Origin: Actinocrispum wychmicini
GTDB lineage: Bacteria > Actinomycetota > Actinomycetes > Mycobacteriales > Pseudonocardiaceae
NCBI RefSeq assembly: GCF_004345645.1
Contig: NZ_SLWS01000003.1
Location: 310,001-374,000 of the forward strand
DNA length: 64,000 nucleotides
Reading direction: 5' to 3'
Part shown: positions 17,794-25,841 of the stretch, piece by piece
How the letters are laid out: each line of letters begins with the position of its first letter
Position numbering within the stretch: the stretch's first letter is position 1
Notes under the pieces: generated by a model
What the model was told of the DNA's origin: nothing
The model's database searches: none
Seen by the model: the letters and a program-made list of their open reading frames with translations, nothing else
Position numbers and translations under genes: made by a program

Positions 17794-19253
17794 ACGCGCT
17801 TCTGCACGACCTGCTCGACCGTGCCCCGGGAACCCGTCCGGCGGTCGGGCACGGCGACAACGTGGAGACCTACCGGGCGGTCGTCGCCGCGAGCCGCGAT
17901 GTCGCCCGCCATCTCACGAGTCACGGTGTCCAGCGAGGGGACCGAGTCATCGTCGCGGTGGCGCCGGACGTTCTCGTGCCCGGCTTGCTGTACGGATGCT
18001 CACGAGTCGGCGCCGCGTTCTGCGTCTTCGGTGAACAAGCCCCAGCACCTGCCTACGCGCACGTTCTCGACGACGCCGAACCTGCGCTCGTCATCACAGA
18101 AAACGCTGACCTGCGGAAACTGGCAGCGGATCGCGGAATCACGTGCCTGTCCCTCGCCGATCTGCGCGTTCCGCCGCCAGATGTGGACCTGCCGGCCGGG
18201 CCGATCCCGGTCGACCCGGCGTGCCTGATCTACACCTCAGGGAGCACGGGCCTGCCCAAAGCGGTCGTGTCGACCCACGCCCAGATGACGTTCGCGGTCA
18301 CGGCGATCCAGTCGCAACTCGGCTACCTGCGCGACGACGTGGTGTTCTGCGCCCTGCCGTTGTCCTTCGACTACGGGATGTACCAGATCTTCCTGGCCAC
18401 GGTCGCCGGCGCCCGCATCCAACTCGCCACCGCGGCCGACGCCGGCCCACGGCTCCTCGCCGAGTTGCACCGGTACCGCGCGACCGTCCTGCCCGCGGTG
18501 CCAGGGATGGCGAACGCGCTGGCCAGGCTGATGTCCCGGCCGACCGCCCAACCGCCGTCGTTACGCCTGATGACCAACACCGGATCGGCCATGCCCGACG
18601 GGGTGCTGCGCGTTCTGCGGGACCGGATCCCGACCCTCGGCATCCAGCTGATGTTCGGCCTGACCGAGTGCAAGCGCACCACGATCATGCCGATCGACGG
18701 CGACCTGCGCCGGCCCGGCTCGTCCGGTCGCGCGCTGCCCGGCACCGAGGTCTTCGCGATCGACCCCGACGGCCGCCGGTTGCCGGCCGGTGAGGTCGGC
18801 GAACTGGTGGTGCGGGGGCCGCACGTGATGGCCGGTTACTGGCGCCGGCCCGAGCTGACCGCGCAACGGTTCCCGCGCGTCAACGGACTGTTCCCGGAAC
18901 TGCGCACGGGCGACCACGGCTGGCTGGACGACGACGGTTTCCTCTACTTCGTGGGTCGTCGTGACGACCTGTACAAGGAGCGCGGCTTCCGGGTCAGCGC
19001 CATCGAAGTCGCCGCCGCTGCCACCCGCCTGGACGGTGTGGAGGCCGCCGCGGTCGTCCCGCCAGGCGGGGACCGTGAGACGGCGATGCTGGTCGTGGTC
19101 ACCGAACTCGCCCCGAACGAGGTGCTCACCCTGCTGCGTAACGAGCTTGAGGACTTCAAGGTCCCGGGGGAGTGCCTGGTCGTCGAGCAGATCCCGGTGA
19201 CCCGCAACGGAAAAGTCGACCGGGCAGCCCTGGCGCGGGTGACCCATGTTTGA
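17790..19253 (+). CDS. AMP-forming acyl/aminoacyl ligase loading a carrier
   Basis: 487 residues of the ANL superfamily, compact and without fused domains. Motifs: CLIYTSGSTGLPKAV, ALPLSFDYGMYQIF, MFGLTECKRTT, ELRTGDHGWLDDDG, YFVGRRDDLYKERGFRVS and the catalytic Lys in VTRNGKVDRAAL. It overlaps the decarboxylase gene, which is followed by an ACP. The same trio (ligase, PLP decarboxylase, ACP) loads and decarboxylates glutamyl- or aspartyl-type units in butirosin and vicenistatin, and a similar trio is found in exosortase-linked loci. I infer that it activates an acidic or basic amino acid and loads the ACP at 20426. A TTA codon is at 18561. Confidence 0.85.
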   Translation: MNALLHDLLDRAPGTRPAVGHGDNVETYRAVVAASRDVARHLTSHGVQRGDRVIVAVAPDVLVPGLLYGCSRVGAAFCVFGEQAPAPAYAHVLDDAEPALVITENADLRKLAADRGITCLSLADLRVPPPDVDLPAGPIPVDPACLIYTSGSTGLPKAVVSTHAQMTFAVTAIQSQLGYLRDDVVFCALPLSFDYGMYQIFLATVAGARIQLATAADAGPRLLAELHRYRATVLPAVPGMANALARLMSRPTAQPPSLRLMTNTGSAMPDGVLRVLRDRIPTLGIQLMFGLTECKRTTIMPIDGDLRRPGSSGRALPGTEVFAIDPDGRRLPAGEVGELVVRGPHVMAGYWRRPELTAQRFPRVNGLFPELRTGDHGWLDDDGFLYFVGRRDDLYKERGFRVSAIEVAAAATRLDGVEAAAVVPPGGDRETAMLVVVTELAPNEVLTLLRNELEDFKVPGECLVVEQIPVTRNGKVDRAALARVTHV

Positions 19254-20421
19254 GACCCCGGCCTACGTCTACGACCTGGACGAACTCCGCCGCAGTCACG
19301 CGCTGTTGAGGCAGGCGCTGCCGTCGCCTTCGGAGTTGTTCTACTCGTTCAAGGCCAACCCGCATCCGCTGGTCGTCTCGACGCTGCGGGACGCCGGCTG
19401 CCGGGCCGAGGTCTGCTCGCCCGGCGAGCTGGCCACCGCCCTGGAAGCCGGTTTCCCGGTGGAGGACATCCTCTACACCGGGCCGGGCAAGCGCGACCGG
19501 GACGTCGTCGACGCGGTGAAGGCCGGCGTCACCTGGTTCTCGGTCGACTCGCCGCACGGGTTGGCGCAGGTCAGGCGGCTGGCCGGGAGTCTCGTCCGAT
19601 GCCTGCTGCGGGTCAACGACACCACGCCGGCACCCGGTCAGGGGCTGACCATGACCGGCGTCGCGTCCCAGTTCGGCGCCGATCTCGACTGGATACTGGC
19701 CGCACCCAAGCTGTTTCAGGACATCGCCGGGCTGCACCTGTACATGGGCACCAACGTGTCCGAAGAGGACTCGTTGGTGGCCCAGTTCGAGCAGTCGATC
19801 CGGACCGCGCGACGGGTGGCCGACCGGGTGGGAACCGACCTGGAGGTGCTCGACCTGGGCGGCGGGTTCGCGGCGCCGTTCGCCCGCGCCGGAACACTGC
19901 CGACGTACCCGACCCTCGCCGAACGGGTGGCGGCCATCCTGGACCGGGAGTTCCCTGGCTGGCGCGCCGGCAGCCCACGGATCGCGTTCGAGTCCGGCCG
20001 GTATCTGACCGCCACCTGCGGCACCCTGGTGACCCGCGCGCTGGACGTGAAGATGTCCCAGGACACGCACATCTACGTCCTCGAATCGGGCATCAACCAC
20101 CTCGGCGGCATGTCCGGCCTGCGCCGACTGCCGCCGGTGGTGCCGACCCTGCTGTCCGACAGGCCCTCGGTGACCCCCGCGATCGTCGCCGGGCCGCTGT
20201 GCACGCCACTCGACACCTGGGGCCGGGGCGTGACGGCGCCAGATGTGCGGCCGGGGGATCTGGTGCGGGTGCCCAACGTGGGCGCTTACGGACTGTCCGC
20301 GAGCCTGCTGGCTTTTCTCGGCCATCCCGCGCCGGTCGAGGTCGTCGTCGACGGCGGCCGGATCGCGCACACCTCCCGACTGACTTTGCACCGGACGCCG
20401 CTTTCGGCGGAACAGGAGTGA
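19246..20421 (+). CDS. PLP-dependent decarboxylase (BtrK/VinO-like, Orn/DAP/Arg decarboxylase class 2)
   Basis: 391 residues of the fold-type III alanine-racemase-like decarboxylases. PLP lysine Lys36 in YSFKANPHP, His163 in GLHLYMGTN, the phosphate-binding glycines DLGGGFAAP at 203-211, FESGRYLTA, and the catalytic cysteine Cys319 in GPLCTPLDTW. BtrK and VinO of this family decarboxylate aminoacyl groups while bound to an ACP, giving GABA- or beta-amino-acyl thioesters. Its place between the AMP ligase (8-bp overlap) and an ACP (4-bp gap) argues for the same on-carrier reaction. Free diaminopimelate or ornithine as substrate is less likely in this context. Confidence 0.85.
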   Translation: MFETPAYVYDLDELRRSHALLRQALPSPSELFYSFKANPHPLVVSTLRDAGCRAEVCSPGELATALEAGFPVEDILYTGPGKRDRDVVDAVKAGVTWFSVDSPHGLAQVRRLAGSLVRCLLRVNDTTPAPGQGLTMTGVASQFGADLDWILAAPKLFQDIAGLHLYMGTNVSEEDSLVAQFEQSIRTARRVADRVGTDLEVLDLGGGFAAPFARAGTLPTYPTLAERVAAILDREFPGWRAGSPRIAFESGRYLTATCGTLVTRALDVKMSQDTHIYVLESGINHLGGMSGLRRLPPVVPTLLSDRPSVTPAIVAGPLCTPLDTWGRGVTAPDVRPGDLVRVPNVGAYGLSASLLAFLGHPAPVEVVVDGGRIAHTSRLTLHRTPLSAEQE

Positions 20422-20425
20422 TGCC

Positions 20426-20668
20426 ATGGACCCCGAATTCACCGTGATGCTGCGGCCGTTCCTGAAGTACGCCGGCGACCAGGAGCTGACCGAGTCGTCG
20501 CGGCTGCGCGACCTCGGACTGGACTCGATGCAGGCGATCGAGCTGCTGTTCGCGGTCGAGGACAACTTCGGCGTGATGATCCCGGACGACAAGCTCGTCG
20601 ACTCGACGTTCGAGACCGTGGGCGGGCTGTGGGCCGAAGTGGCCCAGCTGCGCCGGGAGCCGTCATGA
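20426..20668 (+). CDS. Acyl carrier protein
   Basis: 80 residues with a textbook Ppant motif DLGLDSMQAIELLF (Ser34) and IPDDKLVDSTFETVGGLW after it. It is the third member of the ligase-decarboxylase-ACP trio and is followed by two acyl-CoA-dehydrogenase-like genes, so its cargo is probably decarboxylated and then oxidised. Its stop overlaps the ATG of a 13-codon mini-ORF. Confidence 0.9.
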   Translation: MDPEFTVMLRPFLKYAGDQELTESSRLRDLGLDSMQAIELLFAVEDNFGVMIPDDKLVDSTFETVGGLWAEVAQLRREPS

Positions 20669-20706
20669 CCGCCGACGTGCTCTTCCCCGCGGAGGCGGCA
20701 TCATGA
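20665..20706 (+). other. Mini-ORF of 13 codons linking two genes by ATGA overlaps
   Basis: ATG at 20665 overlaps the ACP stop, and its TGA at 20704-20706 overlaps the ATG of the following flavoprotein at 20703. It begins with the same bases (ATGACCGCC) as the next gene. It could be a coupling device that carries ribosomes from one gene to the next, or the relic of a duplicated start. The encoded peptide MTADVLFPAEAAS has no recognisable feature, so I do not call it a real protein gene. Confidence 0.3.
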
Positions 20707-21854
20707 CCGCCGTCCTGCCGGGCATCGCCGACGTTCTGGACACGACCGCGCGCTACGCGGAACGCTCCGACGCGGAAGCCATGTTTCCGACAGAAGCGCT
20801 CGATTCCTTGCGGGCCAGTGGCTTGCTCGGGCTGTGTGTGCCAGTTGAGTACGGCGGTCGTGGCGGAAGCCTTGGCGACGTGGTCGACGTGACCATGCGG
20901 CTGTCCCGTGTGGACATGTCGGTCGGGATGATCTTCGCGATGCACTGCCAGCAGGTGGTAACGCTCGTCCGGTACGCCAGCCCGAAGCTGCGCGACGAGC
21001 TGTTGCCCGCGTTGGGCCGTGGCGATCTGTACCTCGCGTCGGTGACGACCGAGCGCGGCAAGGGCGGTCACCTGTTGACGTCCGAGTCGCCGGTGGTCGC
21101 CGGCGGCGGGCAGTTGCGGATCGACCGGGACGCCCCGATCGTCACCGGCGGCACCCATGCCGACGGCTTCCTGATCACCACGCTCGCCCCGGACGCCACC
21201 GCGCCGACCCAGGTGTCACTGGTCTACGCCACGCGCGACCAGTTGGACCTGACCGTCACTGGCGGCTGGCAGCCGATGGGCATGCGGGCGACGTACAGCG
21301 TTCCGATGCGGCTGACCGGGTCGGTGCCGTCGGATCAGGTGATCGGCGAGCCCGGCGGATTCCGGTCGATCGTCGCCGAACTGTTCGGACCGATGGCGCA
21401 TCTGGGCTGGTCAGCTGCGTGGCTGGGGACCGCGGCCGGTGCGCTGTCGCGTGTCCTTCGACTGATGCGTACCCCCGAGGGGCGGCGGCAGTTCGACATG
21501 AAGTCCGAGCTGCTGCTCACCCGGCTGGCCAAGATCCGGGCCCGGCTCGACACCGTACACGCCCTGCTACGCCACACATTGTATACTGTAAACGATACGG
21601 CCGACATGTCCGCCCCGCCGGTGCAGCTGTTGATCAACACGCTGAAGATCCAGGCGGCCGAGCAGTGTTTCGCGGCCGTCAACGACCTGGTGGAACTGGT
21701 CGGGCTGCGGCACGGCTACCTGCGCACGTCCCCGCTGTACCTGGAGCGCGCGTTGCGTGACCTGCGGTCGGCGTCGCTGAACTACGCCAACGACCGGCTG
21801 TACCTCGTCAACGGGTCGCTGGCCGCGTTGGACCAGGAGGTGCGCCTTGGCTGA
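20703..21854 (+). CDS. Acyl-CoA dehydrogenase-like flavoprotein 1
   Basis: 383 residues of the acyl-CoA dehydrogenase superfamily with a full helical N-terminal domain (EAMFPTEALDSLRASGLLGLCVP), the middle beta domain (TTERGKGGHLLTSE, GMRATYSVPMRLTG) and a helical C-terminal domain. The middle motif differs from the usual TEPxAGSD, so it is nearer to the type-2/DszC or carrier-tailoring members. Such enzymes oxidise aminoacyl carriers, as in pyrrole formation, or hydroxylate with reduced flavin. It follows the decarboxylase-ACP unit and overlaps a second dehydrogenase-like gene, so the two may form a heteromer acting on the ACP cargo. An A+T-rich patch of codons lies at 21574-21600. Confidence 0.82.
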   Translation: MTAVLPGIADVLDTTARYAERSDAEAMFPTEALDSLRASGLLGLCVPVEYGGRGGSLGDVVDVTMRLSRVDMSVGMIFAMHCQQVVTLVRYASPKLRDELLPALGRGDLYLASVTTERGKGGHLLTSESPVVAGGGQLRIDRDAPIVTGGTHADGFLITTLAPDATAPTQVSLVYATRDQLDLTVTGGWQPMGMRATYSVPMRLTGSVPSDQVIGEPGGFRSIVAELFGPMAHLGWSAAWLGTAAGALSRVLRLMRTPEGRRQFDMKSELLLTRLAKIRARLDTVHALLRHTLYTVNDTADMSAPPVQLLINTLKIQAAEQCFAAVNDLVELVGLRHGYLRTSPLYLERALRDLRSASLNYANDRLYLVNGSLAALDQEVRLG

Positions 21855-22827
21855 CGCGGACACCCGGGAGGTCTGGCGCGCCCTGGGACGGGACGGCCTG
21901 CTGGACGAGGCTAATGTCGACAGTCTTCTGTATACATTAGATGCTAGGCACCCGGTCGGCACGGTTCTCTCGGTGTGTGTACAGATCGCCACGGCGTTGC
22001 CGATCCTGCGTGCGGCACCGGACACCGAGCCCGTGATCAAGGCACGTGACGCGGCTCAGCGCGGTGAGGCGATGCTCGCGTTGGCGGTCACCGACAGCGC
22101 CGCGTCGGGTTCCGACCTGATGTCCCTGGGCACCACAGCCGCACTGACCGACGACACCGTGCGGATCAACGGCGGAAAGTCCTGGATCACCAACGCCTGC
22201 ACCGCCGACTACGCTCTCGTGCTCGCACGGCACCGGCCACAGCACCACTTCACCAGCTTCCTGTGGGTGCTGGTGCCCACCGGCGCGCCGGGGGTGCACA
22301 CGGAGCGCGCCGGTGGGCGGCTGTTCGACGGCTCCGGCCTGGGACACCTGCGGTTCGACGACGTGGTGCTGGACCGTGACCACCTGCTCGGCCCGCCAGG
22401 TCGCGGCCTGCCCACCTTCGCCCGGCACGTGGCCACCGAACGGATCGTCGGCTGGCACTGGGCTCGGGCCATCTGCCGACGAGTGCTGACCGACACGTAT
22501 CAACGGTTGAACGCGCGCGGGCTATGGGGCAACGACGCGATCCGCGCCCGCTTCGCCCGGTGCCTGGTGGAGTTGCGACGGCTGGACGGGATGGCCGCTG
22601 ACAACGACCCGTTGTCGAGCATGCTCCTGAAGGCCGCCACCGCGGAAAGCCTCGATCTGGTGCTCACCGAGTGCGTCCAACTCCAAGGCGCCGACGCCTT
22701 CCGCCCCGACGGTCCTGCCGCGTTGCGCGCCGAGACGGCGATGTTCGGCATCGCCGGTGGCGCGAGCGGGGCAATGCTCAGCGGTATCGCGGAGCACGCC
22801 GCAGGTCTGCTGGGGATCACGCCATGA
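21847..22827 (+). CDS. Acyl-CoA dehydrogenase-like flavoprotein 2, catalytic Glu position changed
   Basis: 326 residues, short for the family because the N-terminal helical domain is reduced. LALAVTDSAASGSDLMSL and GGKSWITNACTADYALVLA are the usual flavin and substrate motifs, and LRFDDVVLDRDHLLG is also typical. The C-terminal stretch that carries the catalytic Glu in MCAD (IYEGTSQIQ) reads GIAGGASGAM, placing Gly304 at that position, so this subunit may not be active by the normal route. The TTG start at 21847 has GGAGG at 21835-21839 and overlaps the previous stop. Codon 31 is TTA (21937-21939), a possible bldA control point, inside an A+T-rich patch. Confidence 0.8.
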   Translation: MADADTREVWRALGRDGLLDEANVDSLLYTLDARHPVGTVLSVCVQIATALPILRAAPDTEPVIKARDAAQRGEAMLALAVTDSAASGSDLMSLGTTAALTDDTVRINGGKSWITNACTADYALVLARHRPQHHFTSFLWVLVPTGAPGVHTERAGGRLFDGSGLGHLRFDDVVLDRDHLLGPPGRGLPTFARHVATERIVGWHWARAICRRVLTDTYQRLNARGLWGNDAIRARFARCLVELRRLDGMAADNDPLSSMLLKAATAESLDLVLTECVQLQGADAFRPDGPAALRAETAMFGIAGGASGAMLSGIAEHAAGLLGITP

Positions 22828-23333
22828 GGTCCGTGCGGGTGGCGGTCGCGCCAAAGGCTCCGCAAGTGGGGGAGTCGGCGGCGGCGAGGAAGTTGTTGTG
22901 CCGGTTGATAGCCAGCCCGGCGACAGTCGTGAACGGGCCCAACGGTCGGCCTTTCCTGCCGGGCCGGCTTGATCTCTCCATCAGCCTGTCCCACTCCGGT
23001 GAGTGGGTGGCGGCCGCGGTCGGTGTCGGCGTGGACGTGGGGGTGGACGTCCAGGTCCCCGAGCGGGCGACCGACGGCCTGATCCGTCGGTGTTGCACCA
23101 GTGAGACAGGTGTAGCACTCGCCGGGATGGCCGATCGGGACGTGGAGTTCGCCTGGATCTGGACGGCGCAGGAGGCGTGTGTCAAGGCCACGGGTCAGGG
23201 CCTGGCCGGACTGCCGTGGCGGATCCCGGTCGACGTCGGCCAGCGGGCCGGGACCTGGCAGGGGGTCCGCTGGGTGTCGTTGCGGGGACGCAGTCCGGTC
23301 CCGGCCAGTTGCGCGTACCGGGAGATGTCATGA
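22824..23333 (+). CDS. Sfp-type 4'-phosphopantetheinyl transferase
   Basis: 169 residues, short but with the family order NGRPFLP, DLSISLSHSGEWVAAAVG, the metal motif and WIWTAQEACVKATGQGL. It activates carriers by adding the phosphopantetheine arm from CoA to a serine; the cluster has six carriers to serve. Two usual residues differ: the metal motif is GVDVQ rather than G-[IV]-D-x-E, and WxxKE reads WTAQE. The Asp (75) and the second Glu remain. The ATG overlaps the dehydrogenase stop and the end overlaps the next gene. Confidence 0.85.
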   Translation: MRSVRVAVAPKAPQVGESAAARKLLCRLIASPATVVNGPNGRPFLPGRLDLSISLSHSGEWVAAAVGVGVDVGVDVQVPERATDGLIRRCCTSETGVALAGMADRDVEFAWIWTAQEACVKATGQGLAGLPWRIPVDVGQRAGTWQGVRWVSLRGRSPVPASCAYREMS

Positions 23334-24289
23334 CGGTCGAGCCGAGAAGGCATGAGCGGTTCGCCGGACTGTCCTGCTATACCGCGAACCTGGCCGGCTA
23401 CCTGGACACCGAGATGTCCGATGTGGACTCGCACGTGGCCAGGTCGGTCCGGCTGGCGGTTCGGCTGGAGGGTGATCGGCTGCAGTTCTCGCACCATCGG
23501 TACCCGCTGGACCTGATGCCGGACGGCACCCGGCTGCGGTACGCGACGCTGCCGCCGCGCGCCGCGCTGGTGAGCCTGATCGGTGAACTGAGCCGTCAGG
23601 GCCGAGTCCTGGTGGTCACCGACGGATCCCGTCTGCCGTGGTCGCCGTCGCGGCAACAAGGCGCCATAGCACCACATTGGCTCCTCGTGACCGGGCGCAG
23701 CGGCGATTCGTGGCACGTGGTCGACAGTTTCGCGGGCTTGCTGCCCGCCGGGGAGCAGCGCCCGTACGTGGGGTGGCTCTCCACCGCGCAGTTGACCGAC
23801 GCCATGGTGCTGCCCGCCGGATGGTCGGCCGAGCAGCACACCCGCAACAGCCTCGCGTTCGGATTCCCGGTGCCGGTACCGGTTCCCGTCGGTCCACTGT
23901 GGCTTCGGCGGGTCGCGGGCGCGCCGGCGCCGGGGGCGCTGGACGACGGCTGGCTGGTCGGTGCCGAGCACGTGCTGCCGTTCCTGGCCGACCACCTCGC
24001 CGATTCCCCGCAGATGGCCGAACGGCACCTGGACGACCTGTGGGCCGCCGCCGCCCACCGGGTCTTCCGGTACCGGTGGCTGGCCGCGCGCTCCACCGAG
24101 CCCGAACAGGGATACACGGAAGCCGTGTCCGCGTGGACCCAACTGCCCAGTGCCCTGCGGTTCGCGGTCGACTCGGCCCGCCGTGGCCGGGCCCGGCCGA
24201 CGCTGCTGCGCCAGACCTTCCGGCACCTCCTCGAGATCGAACCCACCGAAGACCAGATCCTCACCGCATCGCGAAGGGAAGCACGATGA
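23330..24289 (+). CDS. BtrH-like papain-fold acyltransferase 2
   Basis: 319 residues. As in BtrH, a Cys-His-Asp set can be placed: Cys16 in FAGLSCYTANLAGYL, His116 in APHWLLVTG and Asp132 in WHVVDSFAG. The C-terminal 150 residues are helical without a carrier motif, unlike the paralogue at 16648. BtrH transfers an acyl unit from an ACP to an amino group, so this one probably moves an assembled aminoacyl unit from a cluster carrier to an acceptor amine. It is coupled by four-base overlaps to the PPTase and to the A domain. Confidence 0.72.
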   Translation: MTVEPRRHERFAGLSCYTANLAGYLDTEMSDVDSHVARSVRLAVRLEGDRLQFSHHRYPLDLMPDGTRLRYATLPPRAALVSLIGELSRQGRVLVVTDGSRLPWSPSRQQGAIAPHWLLVTGRSGDSWHVVDSFAGLLPAGEQRPYVGWLSTAQLTDAMVLPAGWSAEQHTRNSLAFGFPVPVPVPVGPLWLRRVAGAPAPGALDDGWLVGAEHVLPFLADHLADSPQMAERHLDDLWAAAAHRVFRYRWLAARSTEPEQGYTEAVSAWTQLPSALRFAVDSARRGRARPTLLRQTFRHLLEIEPTEDQILTASRREAR

Positions 24290-25830
24290 CCACTCTCTAC
24301 GACCTGTTCCGCACCTCGGTGGAGCGCCATGGCGGCAACACCGCCATCGAGGTCACCGGCCAGACGATGACCTACGACGAGCTGAACGCGGCCGTCGAGC
24401 GGATGGCGGCGCGGATCATGCACGCCGCCGGTGGCCTGCCCACCCGCGTGGGCCTGCTGACCTCGCGCAGCCCCGCGACCTACGTCGGCTACCTGGCCAT
24501 CCACCGGCTCGGCGCCGCTGTCGTGCCGCTCAACCAGGGCGCCCCGGTGGCCCGGAACCTGGCCATCACCAAGGACGCCGGCCTCGATCTGACCATTGTG
24601 GACGACACGGCCGGCAACCAGCTGCCGGCGTACCCGCAGCAGGCCGGCATCCCGGTGCTGGATCTCACCGAGCAACGGGACCACGCCCCGGATGGCATCC
24701 GGTTGCCCGCGTTGAACCACGACCCGGACAGCGTCGCGTACATCATCTACACGTCAGGGTCGACCGGGAAGCCGAAGGGCGTGCCGACCACGCACGGCAA
24801 CATCACGTCGTTGCTGAAGGACATGTTCCCGCGCTTCGGGTTCGACTCGACCTGCCGGGTCTCGCAGACCTTCGAGCTGTTCTTCGACGGCTCGGTGGCC
24901 GAGCTGTTCACCAGCTGGGGCAACGGCGCCACCCTGTGCGTCGCCCAGCACAGCGACGTGTTCGCGCCGGTCCGGTTCGTCAACGAGAAGCGGCTGACGC
25001 ACTGGATGTCGGTCCCGTCGATCATCTCGTTCGCCCGACGGCTGCGCGCGCTCGCGCCGGGCAGCATGCCGACGCTGCGGCGGGCCATGTTCGGCGGCGA
25101 GCAGCTCACCATGGAACAGGTGGAGGCGTGGCAGGTGGCCGCGCCGAACGGGATCATCGACAACTGCTTCGGCCCGACCGAGCTGACGGTCATCTGCTCC
25201 GCGTACGCCGTGCCCACGGACCCTTCGCTCGTGCCGAAGACGTCCAACACCTCCATGCCGATCGGCGACATCTTCCCGCACCTGGAGCACGTCCTGGTGG
25301 ACGAGGACCTGATGCCGTGCGAGCACGGCGAGCTGTGCGTGCGCGGCCCGCAACGGTTCCCCGGCTACCTGGACGCGAGTGAGAACGTCGGCCGGTTCGT
25401 GTCCTTTGTGGATGGTGTGGGTCGACTGTACGACGGCGACGAACCGTTGACCAAGGAACACTACTACCGCACCGGCGACCGGGTCCGGCGGGAAAGCGGC
25501 CAGCTGGTCCACCTCGGCCGGATCGACGACCAGGTCAAGGTCCGCGGCAACCGGATCGAGCTGGGCGAGATCGAGTCCGTGCTGCGCCGCCACCCGGCGA
25601 TCACCGAGGTCGTCGTGATCACCGTGAAGGCCGACGACGGCGAGGCCGACCTGCACGCGGTGTACGCGGGCGACCCGCTGTCCGACGACCACCTCGCCGA
25701 CCTCGTCGCCGACCTGCCGATCTACATGCGGCCGCGCAGCTACCACCACCGCGACGGAATCCCGTTGGCGCCCAACGGGAAGGTCGACCGCAAGCGGCTG
25801 GCCGCGGACATCATGCCGCTGGTCGGCTGA
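24286..25830 (+). CDS. Stand-alone NRPS adenylation domain
   Basis: 514 residues, A domain only. Motifs: AYIIYTSGSTGKPKGV, FELFFDGSVAELF, NCFGPTELTV, YYRTGDRVRR, RGNRIELGEIES and the lysine in LAPNGKVDRKRL. By-eye specificity residues D-G-A-S-M-G-C-V-I-K match no code I know. It is closely similar in layout to the A domain on the opposite strand at 28436. Expected to load a carrier in trans, most simply the T domain of the C-T-TE protein encoded directly downstream, which lacks its own A domain. Confidence 0.9.
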   Translation: MTTLYDLFRTSVERHGGNTAIEVTGQTMTYDELNAAVERMAARIMHAAGGLPTRVGLLTSRSPATYVGYLAIHRLGAAVVPLNQGAPVARNLAITKDAGLDLTIVDDTAGNQLPAYPQQAGIPVLDLTEQRDHAPDGIRLPALNHDPDSVAYIIYTSGSTGKPKGVPTTHGNITSLLKDMFPRFGFDSTCRVSQTFELFFDGSVAELFTSWGNGATLCVAQHSDVFAPVRFVNEKRLTHWMSVPSIISFARRLRALAPGSMPTLRRAMFGGEQLTMEQVEAWQVAAPNGIIDNCFGPTELTVICSAYAVPTDPSLVPKTSNTSMPIGDIFPHLEHVLVDEDLMPCEHGELCVRGPQRFPGYLDASENVGRFVSFVDGVGRLYDGDEPLTKEHYYRTGDRVRRESGQLVHLGRIDDQVKVRGNRIELGEIESVLRRHPAITEVVVITVKADDGEADLHAVYAGDPLSDDHLADLVADLPIYMRPRSYHHRDGIPLAPNGKVDRKRLAADIMPLVG

Positions 25831-25841
25831 GAGGACAAGCA

